Source: Dioscorea cayenensis subsp. rotundata
Taxonomy: Eukaryota; Streptophyta; Magnoliopsida; Dioscoreales; Dioscoreaceae
Assembly: GCF_009730915.1 (NCBI RefSeq)
Contig: NC_052487.1
Location: 2,790,001-2,854,000, forward strand
DNA length: 64,000 nucleotides
Direction: 5' to 3'
The position numbers and the translations under genes were made by a program. The notes beneath the pieces were generated by a model that was not told the origin of the DNA, made no database searches, and saw only the letters and a program-made list of their open reading frames with translations. Positions 1 through 12,365 of the stretch are shown here, piece by piece (position 1 is the first letter of the stretch; every line of letters starts with the position of its first letter).

Positions 1-993
1 ATGAAATTGTATAAAACAGACACCATACTTAAAAAAGAGAAAAACACTACAAAACTAAGTATCAGAGATGATCATGAAGGTGGTGGTAATCTTTATTTCT
101 CTTCTTCTCCCAAGCTTTATTCTAAGTTCAGAGCACAATCTTACCATTGATGAAGACTTTGAGATTGAGAAACTACTCAAGCTTCTCAACAAGCCAGCCA
201 TCAAAACCATAGTGGTATGTTTACAATTAATTAATTAATCATTCATTATCTTATCATTCATATCACTTTATTATTATTAATATTAACATTAATACTAATC
301 ACTAGGAAAATGGAGATATCTTTGATTGTGTGGACATTAACAAGCAACCAGCATTTGATCACCCATCTCTCAAAGGTCATCAAATTCAGGTCTTTTTTCA
401 TTCCTCTGCTCCTTAATTCAATATATAATAATAAACATATGTATATTTATATGATGTATTTGTTTCAATGCAGTTAAGGCCAAGCTCATTACCAGTTGGA
501 TTATGTGATAATGATAAGATTAAATCATCATCAGGAATTAATTCAATGGAAATTGGATTGCAAGAGAGCTGTCCATCAGGAACAGTACCAATAAAAAGAC
601 TTCAAAAAGAAGATCTCATTGGTATGAGATCATCTTTCAAACAATATAAGATCAGGCCCTCTTCTTCTAATGTTAATGATGATGCTTCCAATCAGAGGGT
701 AAATAAAATAAATATTTATTGTATAATATGATTTCATTGTTATTATTATTTTGATGTGTTTATATATTAATTACTTTATTATTTTTTTAATGTTTTTGAT
801 GATTAGTGGGCAACAATGCATACTCCATTAAGACCAGAGTATCAGCACTGGTATTTTGGTGCTTCAGGATATGTGGGTGTATATGGTTTTTCTGAAATGC
901 TAGAGACTCAAGGCTCATCAAGTGTTTTTTGGATTGCAAATGATGATGATATCAATAAATCCAATAATATTGTTGTGGGATGGCGTGTAAGCT

Positions 994-1018
994 TATTATT
1001 ATTATTATTATTATTATT
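994..1018. repeat. (TTA)n microsatellite in intron
   Basis: An uninterrupted run of TTA/ATT triplets just after the donor site of the fourth neprosin exon. A longer run of the same triplet lies at 1547-1587 in the same intron. No coding meaning is visible. Confidence 0.9.
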
Positions 1019-1546
1019 TATTCATGATTTTTTTTTCCTAATTAAAATTATAATTTTTTAATTGTTTTTTATAAAGTTAAATCAACCCTGCAATGAACTA
1101 GTTATATATGAGGTCGTAAGTTCGACTTTTTAGCTCCCAATGTGTAGTAGGATTTAAAATAAGTATGTGGCTCGTCTACATTGTCAAATATATATATATA
1201 TATATAATCAACAATTTAAATTTTAAAATATGGTTTAGAGTACTAAAATAGACAACTATAAAGATTATAAATGTTTTATTGTTTTGATTGAATTTGATTT
1301 TTTTTTAATGTCACTTTAAAAAAAATAAAATAAAATGTTTATTTTATTTTTACAAATGATTGGAATTCATAATTAATATGATCTATATTTAGTTATTTAA
1401 AGTTTTGGAAAACAATTGAAAACTTATTTATTTCTAAATTTATTTCAAAACATTTCAAAATTTATTATATAATAACAAGTCTATGTCATATTATTTAAAA
1501 TATTTAATAATTTTTTCTTAAAATATTGTTTCTTTAAATGCTTTTA

Positions 1547-1547
1547 T

Positions 1548-1587
<40 letters not shown>
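1547..1587. repeat. (TTA)n microsatellite in intron
   Basis: About 13 TTA units, shortly before the acceptor of the fifth neprosin exon at 1618. Confidence 0.9.
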
Positions 1588-1588
<1 letters not shown>

Positions 1589-2180
1589 AGTTTTAGTGTT
1601 GTGTTATTTGCATATAGGTACATCCAACAAATAATGGAGATAAAAATACCAGGCTAGTGGCTGGATTTTGGACAGTGACGCTCTCATCATATTTTAATTT
1701 TTTATTTTATATATTTTTATTTTGTTGAATTAATTAAATATGAAAATTTTAACATTTTATATAATAGAATGATAATTTTCATGCAGGATGTATAAAACTC
1801 ATGCATGCTGCTTTGTCAAGTTAGCAAAGATATACCTCTTGACATTATTATCAGCCCTGTTTCCACATACAATGGTGCTCAATATACCATTGAACTCTAT
1901 GTTTTCAGAGTAATTTTCTTACTCTATATATAATTAATGTTTATCTTTATATTTATTATTATTATTGCTTCTCATTATATAGCTGTTTTTATAAAATGTA
2001 AGTTGTTCTATTTATATGAAAATTTATTTTTGATTGTTAAAAATAATAAATTAAAGGATTAGTGATTTAAAAGTCTTGGGTGTTTTTCATGTTCACCATT
2101 TCTCTTGATGATTTCAAATTTAAAAATAATTCTTTAAAAAGTAGGATGTTTTTAGAAAAGTACATATAGGGAGATTGTCT

Positions 2181-2187
<7 letters not shown>

Positions 2188-2215
<28 letters not shown>
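2188..2215. repeat. (AT)n microsatellite
   Basis: Pure AT dinucleotide run inside the long last intron of neprosin copy 1. A second, shorter run is at 2507-2525. The intron (1910-2674) holds no other recognisable sequence. Confidence 0.9.
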
Positions 2216-2217
<2 letters not shown>

Positions 2218-2495
2218 AAGAAATGTTACTTTCTACTAAATCAAATTTATGAAAATTTAGATTAAGGTAAGATCTCTCCACTTCTTTCGATCCCCAAGGT
2301 CCTTTAAATTTATCAAATCTCCAAAAATATCTTTAAATCCAAATTAAATTAGAATTATAAAATTACCTCATGCTCAGAACTTCACTTCTTAGTAATATAT
2401 TACTTGATATAGGCAAACGTGAGAGACTCAAAGCGTGGTGACTAGAAATAAATAGAAAAGTCATGGGGATCATTATGATTTAGAATATATTTAAA

Positions 2496-2526
<31 letters not shown>

Positions 2527-3889
2527 GTTGACGCATCAGTGGTTTTCAGGAGACTAAATACTCTCCACCAGGGAAAAACTTTTACCTAGCGGTTTCTATC
2601 CAGTTAGAAATTTGAATTCGAAACTATTTGTTTTATGTAGCAAAATATTTGAGCTTTTGAGTTCTGTATATATAGGAGTCCAGTGACTACAAAATTGGTG
2701 GTTTTCTCACTGGACTAGATAGCCAGTGAGTTACTGGCCAAATAAACTTTCTACTTTAGCTCAGTATGCAACAAGACTTGAAGGTTTGGCGGCGGCACTG
2801 TCTCAGCTTGTAACAACGATGAGTGCGTTTCCACCAATGGGCAGTGGTCATTTTTCCAGAGAGAAGAAGGTTATGGAAAATCACATGCCCATTTCAACTG
2901 AAGGTGAGATGCGTGATATTAGTTTGCAGTCTAATGATCCTATCATCATTTGATACGACTTCAGATTCAGACAGTTCATGTTACGAGTCGGAGATTTGAC
3001 TTATCTCATGATGTTGGTACTGCTTTTATTTTGGTGGACCTGGTGGCATTGATTGTGGAAAGCTATTGTGGGTTGTGCTACTTTTAGTATTTTACAGGTT
3101 TTAAATGTTTTAGTTGGTCTGAAATTGTGTAATTTTAATGTAAAAATCAATAATATAGGGAATTAGTAAAGGGTGGGTGAATTGCATGATTTTTGCATTT
3201 TGTAAATAATTTGATAGCTTCGTTCCCATAACAGAAGAATTTGAATACACATATAATTAATAAATTTGGTTTTGAATACAGGCGATTAAAAGATATAAAA
3301 TTTATCTTGGCTTGGAATGGAAAGTTTCTTGTAATTATTTTAAAAATATTTTCAATGCATAGGCAATGTATTTCAATTGAATGTTAAATATTTTATAAGT
3401 TTTTGAAATTTTATTAGATTAAATGACCGAGAATATTTGATATGTGTGCAAGGATTTATTCATGTAGGTGGAGGAAATAGTTTACGTTGTAAATTTGGGT
3501 TTAATTACGTCGGTCCAATTTTCTTAAAAACATAACAAAAAGAATTTTTAATCTCCTCAAAACATTTCGTTGTAACCCCATACCACACCTACACAAGTAT
3601 ATCTTCACTTGAAAATGGAAAGGTGTAATATGGCTTTTGAATATATGAAATATACAAAAGAAAATATATCTTCACTTGAAATGGAATTTTTGTATAATTA
3701 TTATAAAAATAGTTTGATGTACAAGCAATTTGTTCCATTAATATTATATATTTTAGAAGTTTGAAAGATTATTTTTGATATTTTTATTACAAAGAAATGA
3801 TGAAATCTTTGATATATATATATATATATATATGCAAGGATTTATTCATGAAAGCGAGATAAATTTGAGTTATAAAATTGGGTTTAATT

Positions 3890-4440
3890 ATGTTCAGATT
3901 TCAAGCCGATTGGAATGAGATAGTCTTTCAAGCGATATAAGATCAGTCATTCTTCTTCTTAGGCATTCTCTCTGGTTTCGCATCGGAGTTTTTAAAATTT
4001 TGTGAAAAGTTTTGAGGCGATATTATATATAAAATAATATAATTAAACAACTCCTACCATAGTAATTATTTTATACATTGGATTTCAAAGGTCTTATAGA
4101 CATTTATTGCATAAATAATTAGATGTAATTAATGTTTTTAATTATTAATATTATAAATAATATAATTTAAAACTTAAATGATATAAAAAAATTAAAATTG
4201 TTTCTTGAAACGCTTTTGGAGTGGATTATATATCTACTTTAATTAATAGTATGTATACATGATAATGCTTCTACTCATAAGGTAAATAAAATAAATTTTT
4301 ATTTATCATATGATGTAATTGTTATTATTTTGATGTGATTATATCTTAATTAATTTTTTTTTAATGTTGTTAATAATGAGTGAAATGTAAGACACAATTC
4401 TCCATCAAGTCATATTGTTGTCATTTTGGTAATTAATTGC
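3890..4440 (+). pseudogene. Neprosin-family fragment (third relic of the tandem family), exon 3 end to exon 4 start
   Basis: 3903-3962 matches the end of neprosin exon 3 (compare 617-667 in copy 1 and 9910-9965 in copy 2): a Leu-Ile-Gly-Met-Arg-Ser-like stretch with several substitutions. 4253-4435 matches the end of that exon, the following intron and the start of exon 4, including the shared stretch around the donor (aaggtaaataaaataaat). About 290 bp (roughly 3963-4252), absent from both other copies, is inserted between the two matching parts. The reading frame is destroyed. It lies between the two larger copies, so the family once had at least three tandem members. Confidence 0.72.
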
Positions 4441-4589
4441 AAGTATCACCTATCGCAAACAAGTAATATAATGATAAGAGAGTATCGTTCCCACGAGGAT
4501 TGAGCTTATTAATTACCAAAATTACTAACCTTAATTCTACTTGATTAATGAAATTGAAGAGTTTAATTTAGAAAATCTAATTCAAGGAC

Positions 4590-4626
<37 letters not shown>

Positions 4627-5640
4627 GAGGAAATCAATGTCAAGAGATTCTAGGGTTTTCGGAGTTCACCCTAGACTAATTCCACCTAGATCATCTAATT
4701 CAATCAATCAATGTTTGTTTTACTTATGTTGTCATCAAATTTCCCTAAATTACATATTAATCTTTCTCAAGCATCAATAGCATATTTCACTAGATAAAGT
4801 TAACATCATCCTCGAGATAGCTGTGAACCTATGGAACTCATTATGCTCTAGAAATTTATAATGATGCATACAACCTCATAAATATCTCTATCTTATGATA
4901 ATTGTAGCGATATTTCAACTAAGACCCTAATTCAATTATCACCTCCTCGGGTCTCAAATCAAATTAATAATCATGCAATTGGTGATCAAGCAATCACAAG
5001 CATTAAGCATAGATTAAAATATCCAACATAGTCTTAAAAACAAGCATCAATTAAATTAAACAAAGATGAATCTAGGGTTTTGCATAGTGCGGCTGCATCA
5101 GTAGCCCTAGAAAAATATTTAGAACATAATAATTGCAAAAGTTTGACATATTAATAAGGTTCATAATCAAATGAACAAAGAAAAACTAAAAACTAAAGCC
5201 TGGCAATGAATCCGCGCCGAATCTTCGCTCCCGATCTCTTGATCTCTGAAATTCTCCCCTTTTCAGTCTCAACCCCTAGCCCTTTTATAACATAAAAATC
5301 GGGGTAGCGCCTAGGCGCCAAGGCTGTAGGCGCTATACTTTCATGTTTGCCTCTTGATGTTGTAGCGCCTAAAGCGGCTGCATGCTAGCACCTAGGCGCT
5401 AGATTTTCTATTTTCGCTCTTCTTCCTCAATTTTGTGCCTTTTACATAGTTCTTCCTTCAAATCATTTTTCTTTCTTTCCTACAATGCAATAACAATAAG
5501 ATTAGAGATAAGTGGTTCAAAATAATTCAAAATTTAATTCATTATGAGTTAAAGAAGGTCTATATATTAAGTGCAAATTATACTCATCACCTTAATTGAT
5601 CAACCTTGCATTATGAATTAATATCTAATTTAGGTTATAA
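4436..5640. repeat. Non-coding dispersed repeat, probably LTR-retrotransposon derived
   Basis: No long ORF. The stretch has the look of a common plant non-coding repeat: the phrase tcgttcccacgaggattgag at about 4487, an (AG)n run at 4590-4621, CT-rich sequence, and a GC-rich patch at 5300-5400 that repeats GCGCCTAGGCGC-like palindromes. I recognise the opening phrase from plant LTR-element neighbourhoods, but cannot name a family or find terminal repeats. It may have interrupted the neprosin fragment just upstream, whose homology stops at about 4435. Confidence 0.45.
4590..4621. repeat. (AG)n microsatellite
   Basis: Pure AG dinucleotide run inside the dispersed repeat. Confidence 0.9.
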
Positions 5641-5649
5641 GTTGGAACA

Positions 5650-7250
5650 AATTAAATAAACCAAAAACCTATAACTAAATGCACACATATTGATAATGTT
5701 CCTCTAGGACAAGAGAGGTCAATTACATCCATGAGGGTTATTTTTAGCATCCTATCGGTGAGTATATGTCTAACACAAAATCTGTGCTCACTATCGGGGA
5801 ATAATTCTTCTAGTGCGGTAATAAACCCTAAAGCCCATATGATGGATATACATATAAAAATAAAGATAAACAACAACAAAAACAAAGAAGATAAGAAACA
5901 AAAATTAGCAATGCATCTTAATAATAAAAAGCACTATACAAACATATGATTTGCATTTACCTTTTTGCCTGTCGAGTCCTATAAAAGGCCTAAGATTGAT
6001 TGTATTGTTGATTTCCTAAATCTCCACCAGCGACTCAAGAACCAACTCGGTTCTCATGTGTTCTCTTTTTCCACTCTTGCTTTGCTTAGTGGGATAGATA
6101 ACTCATAGCATCTATCCCTGACGAAGTAAGAGTTGCCCTCGATAATCCTTTGACATCCATCTAAGGAGATGATTTGTCGACTAGCAGAACCACCGCCTTC
6201 AATGGAGCCAAACATACATACATACCTTGAAATGTGCTTGTGCACTTGAACTTTACCGTTGATCCACGGATGTGTCGCATGATGGTTCCAAGTGCTGCGT
6301 CATACTGAGCTTTTTATCGACTTATTTCACGCCGCTTTATCCTAGCGAAACTATAAGAATTAGAAAAGAAGGAAATACAATAAGTATAAGTTAAAACATA
6401 ATGTTAGCGGTGCACATTTTAAACAAAGCGACTACTACTAATTATACCCTTACCTTCTTACTTGATACCGCAGCCCTCAAAGTCTTTGAGTGCGCTAATG
6501 TCCACACTGTAGAGTGGGTTTCTTTCTTGCCCAAATTATCCTAGCAATAGAACCAGGAAGGATGCATTTTCAATTGCTCGAGGTGAGTTATGGCCTGCAG
6601 GCATCCATTTTTAGATTGCATGCCTTATCTTATGATCTAACGCATTCATGTTTGAATATTCTGATTTGATTTGGATGTGTGTGTCTTTAATCTTGGTTAA
6701 ACCATATATAGAAGGGCAACCTTTCTTGCATATTGCCTTGCCTCTTACTATGCCTAACCTAAAATTCATAACAACCATGTGTTAATGCCATAGTTTGGAC
6801 ATCTGAACTGGCTTGAAACACTTCTAAACTTTCTGCCAACCTCCGATGTGGGGATCTCTCGTGTCATATTCCTCGATAAATGCATATTTAGGTCTACTTA
6901 GAACAACCATTTCATCATCATTGGAAGAACATAGTGTAGCTCACGTCATAATCCTTTCAATTTCATCCTCATCTCTACCATTTACTACCCTACTATCTGC
7001 TTCCACTTTTTTCTGTTGGCTCATGTTCATCACCACCGTCTCAGCTTATTCATCATATCCACTTTGTAAAATTTATATTGCTGAATCTTTAATAGCCTTG
7101 TCTTGATCCATTTCTTCTTGGTCTTACTCTTGGTTTTGAACATCGTGCTAGCGACTCCCTCTTCTTCTTCTAGCAGCATCATCACCCTCAAAACCGACAC
7201 TTTTCAATAAGTTTATCTCTGTATCTTCTCCTAAGGATCCATCACTGTCC
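5650..7250 (-). pseudogene. Decayed Mutator-like (MuDR/MULE) transposase
   Basis: Read on the minus strand from about 7250 down, remnants appear in family order. First is an acidic stretch with GSLGEDTEIN. At 6590-6740 the zinc-binding DNA-binding region shows CKKGCPSIYGLTKIKDTHIQ. At 6130-6180 the catalytic-core entry shows IISLDGCQ. At 6000-6060 there is the VLESLVE stretch. At 5780-5860 ITALEELFPDSEHRFCVRH gives the MULE domain (usual form: AI-x-ELFP-x-SEHR-x-CVRH). Frames change and stops occur throughout, and the SWIM end is missing. It is an old relic of an autonomous MULE, unrelated in sequence detail to the larger element at 18456-28016. Confidence 0.8.
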
Positions 7251-8780
7251 ACATTGTTGCATATGTGTTCTTCTAAGCCACCATCCTTGCCGGGGGTAAA
7301 TTGTTACTGTGTATCTTCTGTACATGTCCATCAGTTTCGACATGTTGTTCTGCCATCTTCATCTAGACCATCTTGGTTGATTGTTTTCTCGAGGGTGCTG
7401 GTGTTGCAGGCGCCAGCCATCTTTGTTCTCTCATCCCCATCTGCTAACTGCATCCTTGCTGAAATGTGCACAGCAGTGGTTAACAAACAATAGTGGAGCG
7501 TGTTTGGGATCATTGTTTCATTAAACTTTCTTCTCTTCAACTTAAGATGCGATACTTTCAATGCGCAAGGGCTCTGACCTTGATCAGTGTGGATATAACT
7601 TCAGGCCTGTTGGTGGATGTTTTCAGGGCATTGGTTTCAGCTTCATTGTTCTTGTTACCATCTTTCCGTAAATTACAGGTGGTCAAATATGTTAAATCTG
7701 CGCCGAATTGAAATCGCGAATGACCGGAATTACGTTTCGGCGCGATGTGTTCCCTTGCTGGGAGAAAAACAAGCATCAGCACGAAACATTGGCAACAGAA
7801 CAGTGGCAATGATTGAAAGTTTGAAAAAGTAAATAAAATAACTAGATGAGTAGGGTGAAAGCTCATCCCATCCGTCTTGTGGCCCAATCAGCGTCCTTTG
7901 TCTATTTCTCTCCGCTTGGACCCGGTAGCACGATTCTATCTCGATCTGTGGGACATGCACGATATGCCTTTACGGGTGGAGAACTCCAAAGGAAGCAAGA
8001 ACTTGAAGAATTTCTCCACCGTGTTCTCAGGTCTTGACCCGAGAGAAAAGTGGATTCTAGGGCAGCGGCGGTCCGGGGAGAAAGGGAGAAGAAGAAAGGA
8101 GAAACTTATCGTCAGCCATTATTAAGGCGATATTGGATGGAACATTGACCTTCTTTGACATGGCGTCTTCCGCAGGTGCAAATGGCGGTGGATTAGTGAT
8201 ATCGCATATAAGCGGTCCGTGACCACATCCGGCTAGCCTTCATCGCAGAAAACCCCAAATGGCTCGCCGAGATTGCAGCAATCAAATTGAAGATTGGTGC
8301 CCATTTGGATACAAATTGAATGTTAGTGCTCAAATTGAAATAAAAGAGTAGCGTTAGTACTCAAGCGAGAATTACTATGTTTGTCCCTTGACTAACAACG
8401 TTATCTTTATGTAAACATATTGTATAGATGATGTCGTGGCGCAATTGACAAAAGTATTTTCAAAGGAAATATATATATGTATAACAAACTAAACTCTATA
8501 TTATTTTAAATTTCTGCAACTATTAAACTCCTTATCCCAAAACGCGATCTCTCTCCTCAAAAATATTTATTTGTTTATGTCGACTATCTAGTTATATTAT
8601 ACACATGTTCATTTCGTTAATATGTTCTTCTTTAGGGGTCCTAGAGTGTGGAAGATGTTGTAATATTTTTCAAAAGATAAAGTCTAAATTTGTAGAAGTG
8701 AGGTAAACGGTTGTTTAAATTTTTAATCATATTTTCTTTAATTATTAAGGATTAAAGTTTGAGTGGTTGTTTTACTGCCT

Positions 8781-8818
<38 letters not shown>

Positions 8819-9346
8819 AAAAATTTGAAATAATGTACTTAGAAAATCATTAAATCCCTAATGTAGAATTAGCTCTATTTCATATTATGGGACCTAACCC
8901 CAAGTCCTTACCAAAGTGAGGGTATAAATATGAGAGTTTGTTTGAGGGTGTCTTTGACATGTGTTTGTCACATTTTGAAAAAAAAAAAATTGACTATGTG
9001 ATTGATTTTATATTTATTTTATTAGGCAAGATTATGTAAAATCCCGATCTTTAATTAGCTATGCAAATTTAATTAAGAGTAGAAATTAACTGCCGATATC
9101 GCATAACTGCAAAAGAGTGTAATTAATCAGCAAACAATACCTCCAATTCAACCTTATTTATAGCTAGAGATTATCATCAATCTCTATTTAAAAGATAAGA
9201 CTAATTAACATGTAAGTTAATTATAATTGGGTGTTTAATTAGTTCATAAACCATGATAAAATCTGCTGTTGTAACAATTAATAATAAAGGTATAAAAGCA
9301 CACCATAAAACAAAAAAATGATTAGAAACAATCAGCAGGTCAAGAG
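7251..9346. other. Intergenic stretch without a recognisable gene
   Basis: 7251-8160 is moderately GC-rich with several short overlapping ORFs on both strands, none over 110 codons and none resembling a known domain. It may be the 5' flank of the MULE relic. 8160-9340 is AT-rich, with an (AT)n run at 8785-8814. No promoter or RNA gene could be identified. Confidence 0.5.
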
Positions 9347-9711
9347 ATGATGAAGATGATGCTCATCTTTGTCTGCCTTCTCTTCCCAAGCTTTTGTTCT
9401 AAGTTCAGAGCACAACCTCACCATTGATGAAGACTTTGAGATTGAGCAGCTCAAGCTTCTCCAGCAAACCAGCCATCAAAACCATGGTAGTACATGTTTA
9501 TAAATTAATTAATTGATTATTCATTATCTTATCATTCTAATATAATCCCGCTCAATATTAATATTAACATTAATACTAATCACTAGGAAAATGGAATATC
9601 TTTGATTGTGTGGACATAAATAAACAACCAATAACTTGACCACACACCCATCTTAGAGATCATCAATTCAGGTCTCTTAATCATCATCCCTCTCTTCCTT
9701 CAATATATAAT

Positions 9712-9745
<34 letters not shown>

Positions 9746-10875
9746 ATATTGTTTTCACACCAGTTAAGGCCAAGTTCATTACCGGTTGGATTATTTGATA
9801 GTGATAAATTAAATCATCATCAAGAATTATTTCAATAGAAGTTGGATTACAAGAGAGTTGTCCATCAGGAATTAATTACCAATAAAAGAGTTACAAAAGA
9901 ACAACTAATTGGAATGAGATCATCTTTCAGCCAATATAAAGAGATCAAGCACTCTTCTTCTTCTAATGGTAATGATGGTGCTTCTACTCAGAGGGTAAAT
10001 ACAATAAATATTTGGCCTTGTCATATGATTTAATTATTGTGTATTTTGACATGTTTATATATTAATCAATTTATTTTTTAATGTTATCAATTAGTAGACG
10101 ACTTAATGCATACTCCCATATAGACCAGAGGAACAACCATGTTATTATGGCGCTTCCAGGATTTGTGGGTTTATATGGTTTCCTCAAATACTAAACACTC
10201 AATAATATCATCAAGAATTACTTTTGGGTTGCAAATGATGACAACCTTAATCAAATCAATCAGATTGTTGTCGGATGGAACGTAAGTTTCTTATAATTAT
10301 TTTTTCATGATTTTTTTAGTTATAATTTTTAAAAAATTATTGTTTTTTGAACTCCGAGTTGTATCTTGTATGTAATAAAGGTGTTGCTAGCCCACATTAT
10401 TTAAAAAAAAAAAAATCTAAACTAGAAATATGTTTGAATTACTAAAATAGAAAACAATTAAAATGAGAAGAAAATATTTTATTATTTGAATTTATTTTAT
10501 TTATTTTTCCTTTTGTTAAACGAACCAAATTATTTTTTAAAAAATATTTATTCATTTCATAATTAATATGATCTATATTTAGTTTACTTAACGTTTTAGA
10601 TAATAATTAAAAACTATATTTATTTTTATATTTATTTCAAAACATTTCAAAATTACCAACGGCCATGCACGTCCTTGACTTGTCGTGTCACAAAAAAATA
10701 TTTCAAAATTTAAGTTGAATGTATTATTATTATTATTATTATTATTAAAATGTAAAATTGCTTATTATTTTTTAGTTTTAATGTTTATTTGTATATAGAG
10801 TAGATCCAAAACTCAATGGTGATATTAAAAATCCTGAGCTAATGGCTGTGGTTGGACAGTACGCTCTCTCACCAT
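9347..10875 (+). pseudogene. Neprosin-family protein gene, copy 2, heavily broken and cut by the gap
   Basis: Each of the first five exons of copy 1 has a recognisable counterpart in the same order (about 9347-9486, 9587-9670, 9764-9993, 10093-10282, 10799-10853). An extra base in the signal-peptide region throws exon 1 out of frame and leads to TGA. A base is missing in exon 2, followed by TGA and TAG. Exon 3 has TAG and insertions. Exon 4 begins TAG in place of TGG. An (AT)n run sits just before exon 3 (9717-9742). Homology to the GFWT end of exon 5 reaches 10853, followed by the N gap at 10876, so the C-terminal half is either in the gap or lost. Confidence 0.85.
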
Positions 10876-11875
10876 NNNNNNNNNNNNNNNNNNNNNNNNN
10901 NNNNNNNNNNNNNNNNNNNNNNNNNNNNNNNNNNNNNNNNNNNNNNNNNNNNNNNNNNNNNNNNNNNNNNNNNNNNNNNNNNNNNNNNNNNNNNNNNNNN
11001 NNNNNNNNNNNNNNNNNNNNNNNNNNNNNNNNNNNNNNNNNNNNNNNNNNNNNNNNNNNNNNNNNNNNNNNNNNNNNNNNNNNNNNNNNNNNNNNNNNNN
11101 NNNNNNNNNNNNNNNNNNNNNNNNNNNNNNNNNNNNNNNNNNNNNNNNNNNNNNNNNNNNNNNNNNNNNNNNNNNNNNNNNNNNNNNNNNNNNNNNNNNN
11201 NNNNNNNNNNNNNNNNNNNNNNNNNNNNNNNNNNNNNNNNNNNNNNNNNNNNNNNNNNNNNNNNNNNNNNNNNNNNNNNNNNNNNNNNNNNNNNNNNNNN
11301 NNNNNNNNNNNNNNNNNNNNNNNNNNNNNNNNNNNNNNNNNNNNNNNNNNNNNNNNNNNNNNNNNNNNNNNNNNNNNNNNNNNNNNNNNNNNNNNNNNNN
11401 NNNNNNNNNNNNNNNNNNNNNNNNNNNNNNNNNNNNNNNNNNNNNNNNNNNNNNNNNNNNNNNNNNNNNNNNNNNNNNNNNNNNNNNNNNNNNNNNNNNN
11501 NNNNNNNNNNNNNNNNNNNNNNNNNNNNNNNNNNNNNNNNNNNNNNNNNNNNNNNNNNNNNNNNNNNNNNNNNNNNNNNNNNNNNNNNNNNNNNNNNNNN
11601 NNNNNNNNNNNNNNNNNNNNNNNNNNNNNNNNNNNNNNNNNNNNNNNNNNNNNNNNNNNNNNNNNNNNNNNNNNNNNNNNNNNNNNNNNNNNNNNNNNNN
11701 NNNNNNNNNNNNNNNNNNNNNNNNNNNNNNNNNNNNNNNNNNNNNNNNNNNNNNNNNNNNNNNNNNNNNNNNNNNNNNNNNNNNNNNNNNNNNNNNNNNN
11801 NNNNNNNNNNNNNNNNNNNNNNNNNNNNNNNNNNNNNNNNNNNNNNNNNNNNNNNNNNNNNNNNNNNNNNNNNNN
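10876..11875. other. Assembly gap (1000 N)
   Basis: Exactly 1000 N, so the size is a placeholder and the true distance is unknown. On its left is exon 5 of a plus-strand neprosin relic. On its right is the 3' part of a minus-strand WD40 gene whose last exons are missing. ORFs that appear to cross this region are artefacts of the N run. Confidence 0.99.
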
Positions 11876-12365
11876 AAAGATTGCATAAAACACTTATGAG
11901 ATCGATTTGAGATGATATGATGCCCAAGTTATAAAATCAGGAATTCAGAAGCAAACTTGTACAAGTACGTAAAAATACAACCTTAAAGTTTCAATAATAT
12001 GTTAAACACCAAAGTCTTTGGTTCATTTCACCCAAAGAACCCAACTTTTGCAACAGAAGTCCCTACATTTCATCACCTCGGGAGTCACAAATGAATAACT
12101 CAATAAGATTTTGAGGATAGATAGTTTCCTATAAACTATGCGAGAGATTCATGCTTGATTTTGCAACATCTATTTTGTAAAATTGTATGGAACAATTGCT
12201 AAAAAGCTTTCTCATTTCAAAATGGTTCTCTTCTATTAAAACCAACATATTATAACAAGTAATTTTCAGTGTGATATCATTAACAAAACAGAGTTCTATA
12301 AATTGGCTAGTAAGAAAATAATAAAAATTATTACACTACAAACAGAGCATGAAACAACTACTTAC

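Larger units (their letters stand above)
68..3075 (+). pseudogene. Neprosin-family protein gene, copy 1, broken in its C-terminal half
   Basis: Neprosins are secreted plant proteins with an N-terminal activation peptide and a C-terminal glutamic-peptidase-like domain. Exons that splice in frame are 68-214 (signal peptide), 306-389 and 474-698 (activation peptide, GDIFDCVDINKQPAFDHP then LRPSSLP), 807-986 (start of the catalytic domain, GASGYVGVYG) and 1618-1674. The next exon, 1787-1909, keeps IIISPVSTYNGAQYTIELY and good splice sites but has a TAA at its third codon, where the family has a DGY-type motif. The last exon, about 2675-3070, keeps SYWPNKL, PPMGSGHF and FYFGGPGGIDCG, but in different frames with TAG and TGA between them. 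No reading gives a whole catalytic domain, so I call it a pseudogene. A truncated product from the first five exons remains possible. Confidence 0.82.

Noticed and set aside
7558..7887. 109-codon minus-strand ORF near the MULE relic
   Set aside because: No similarity to any MULE domain, and overlapping ORFs of equal length exist on the other strand.
10778..11927. ORFs of about 350 codons on both strands
   Set aside because: They consist almost entirely of X from the 1000-N gap.
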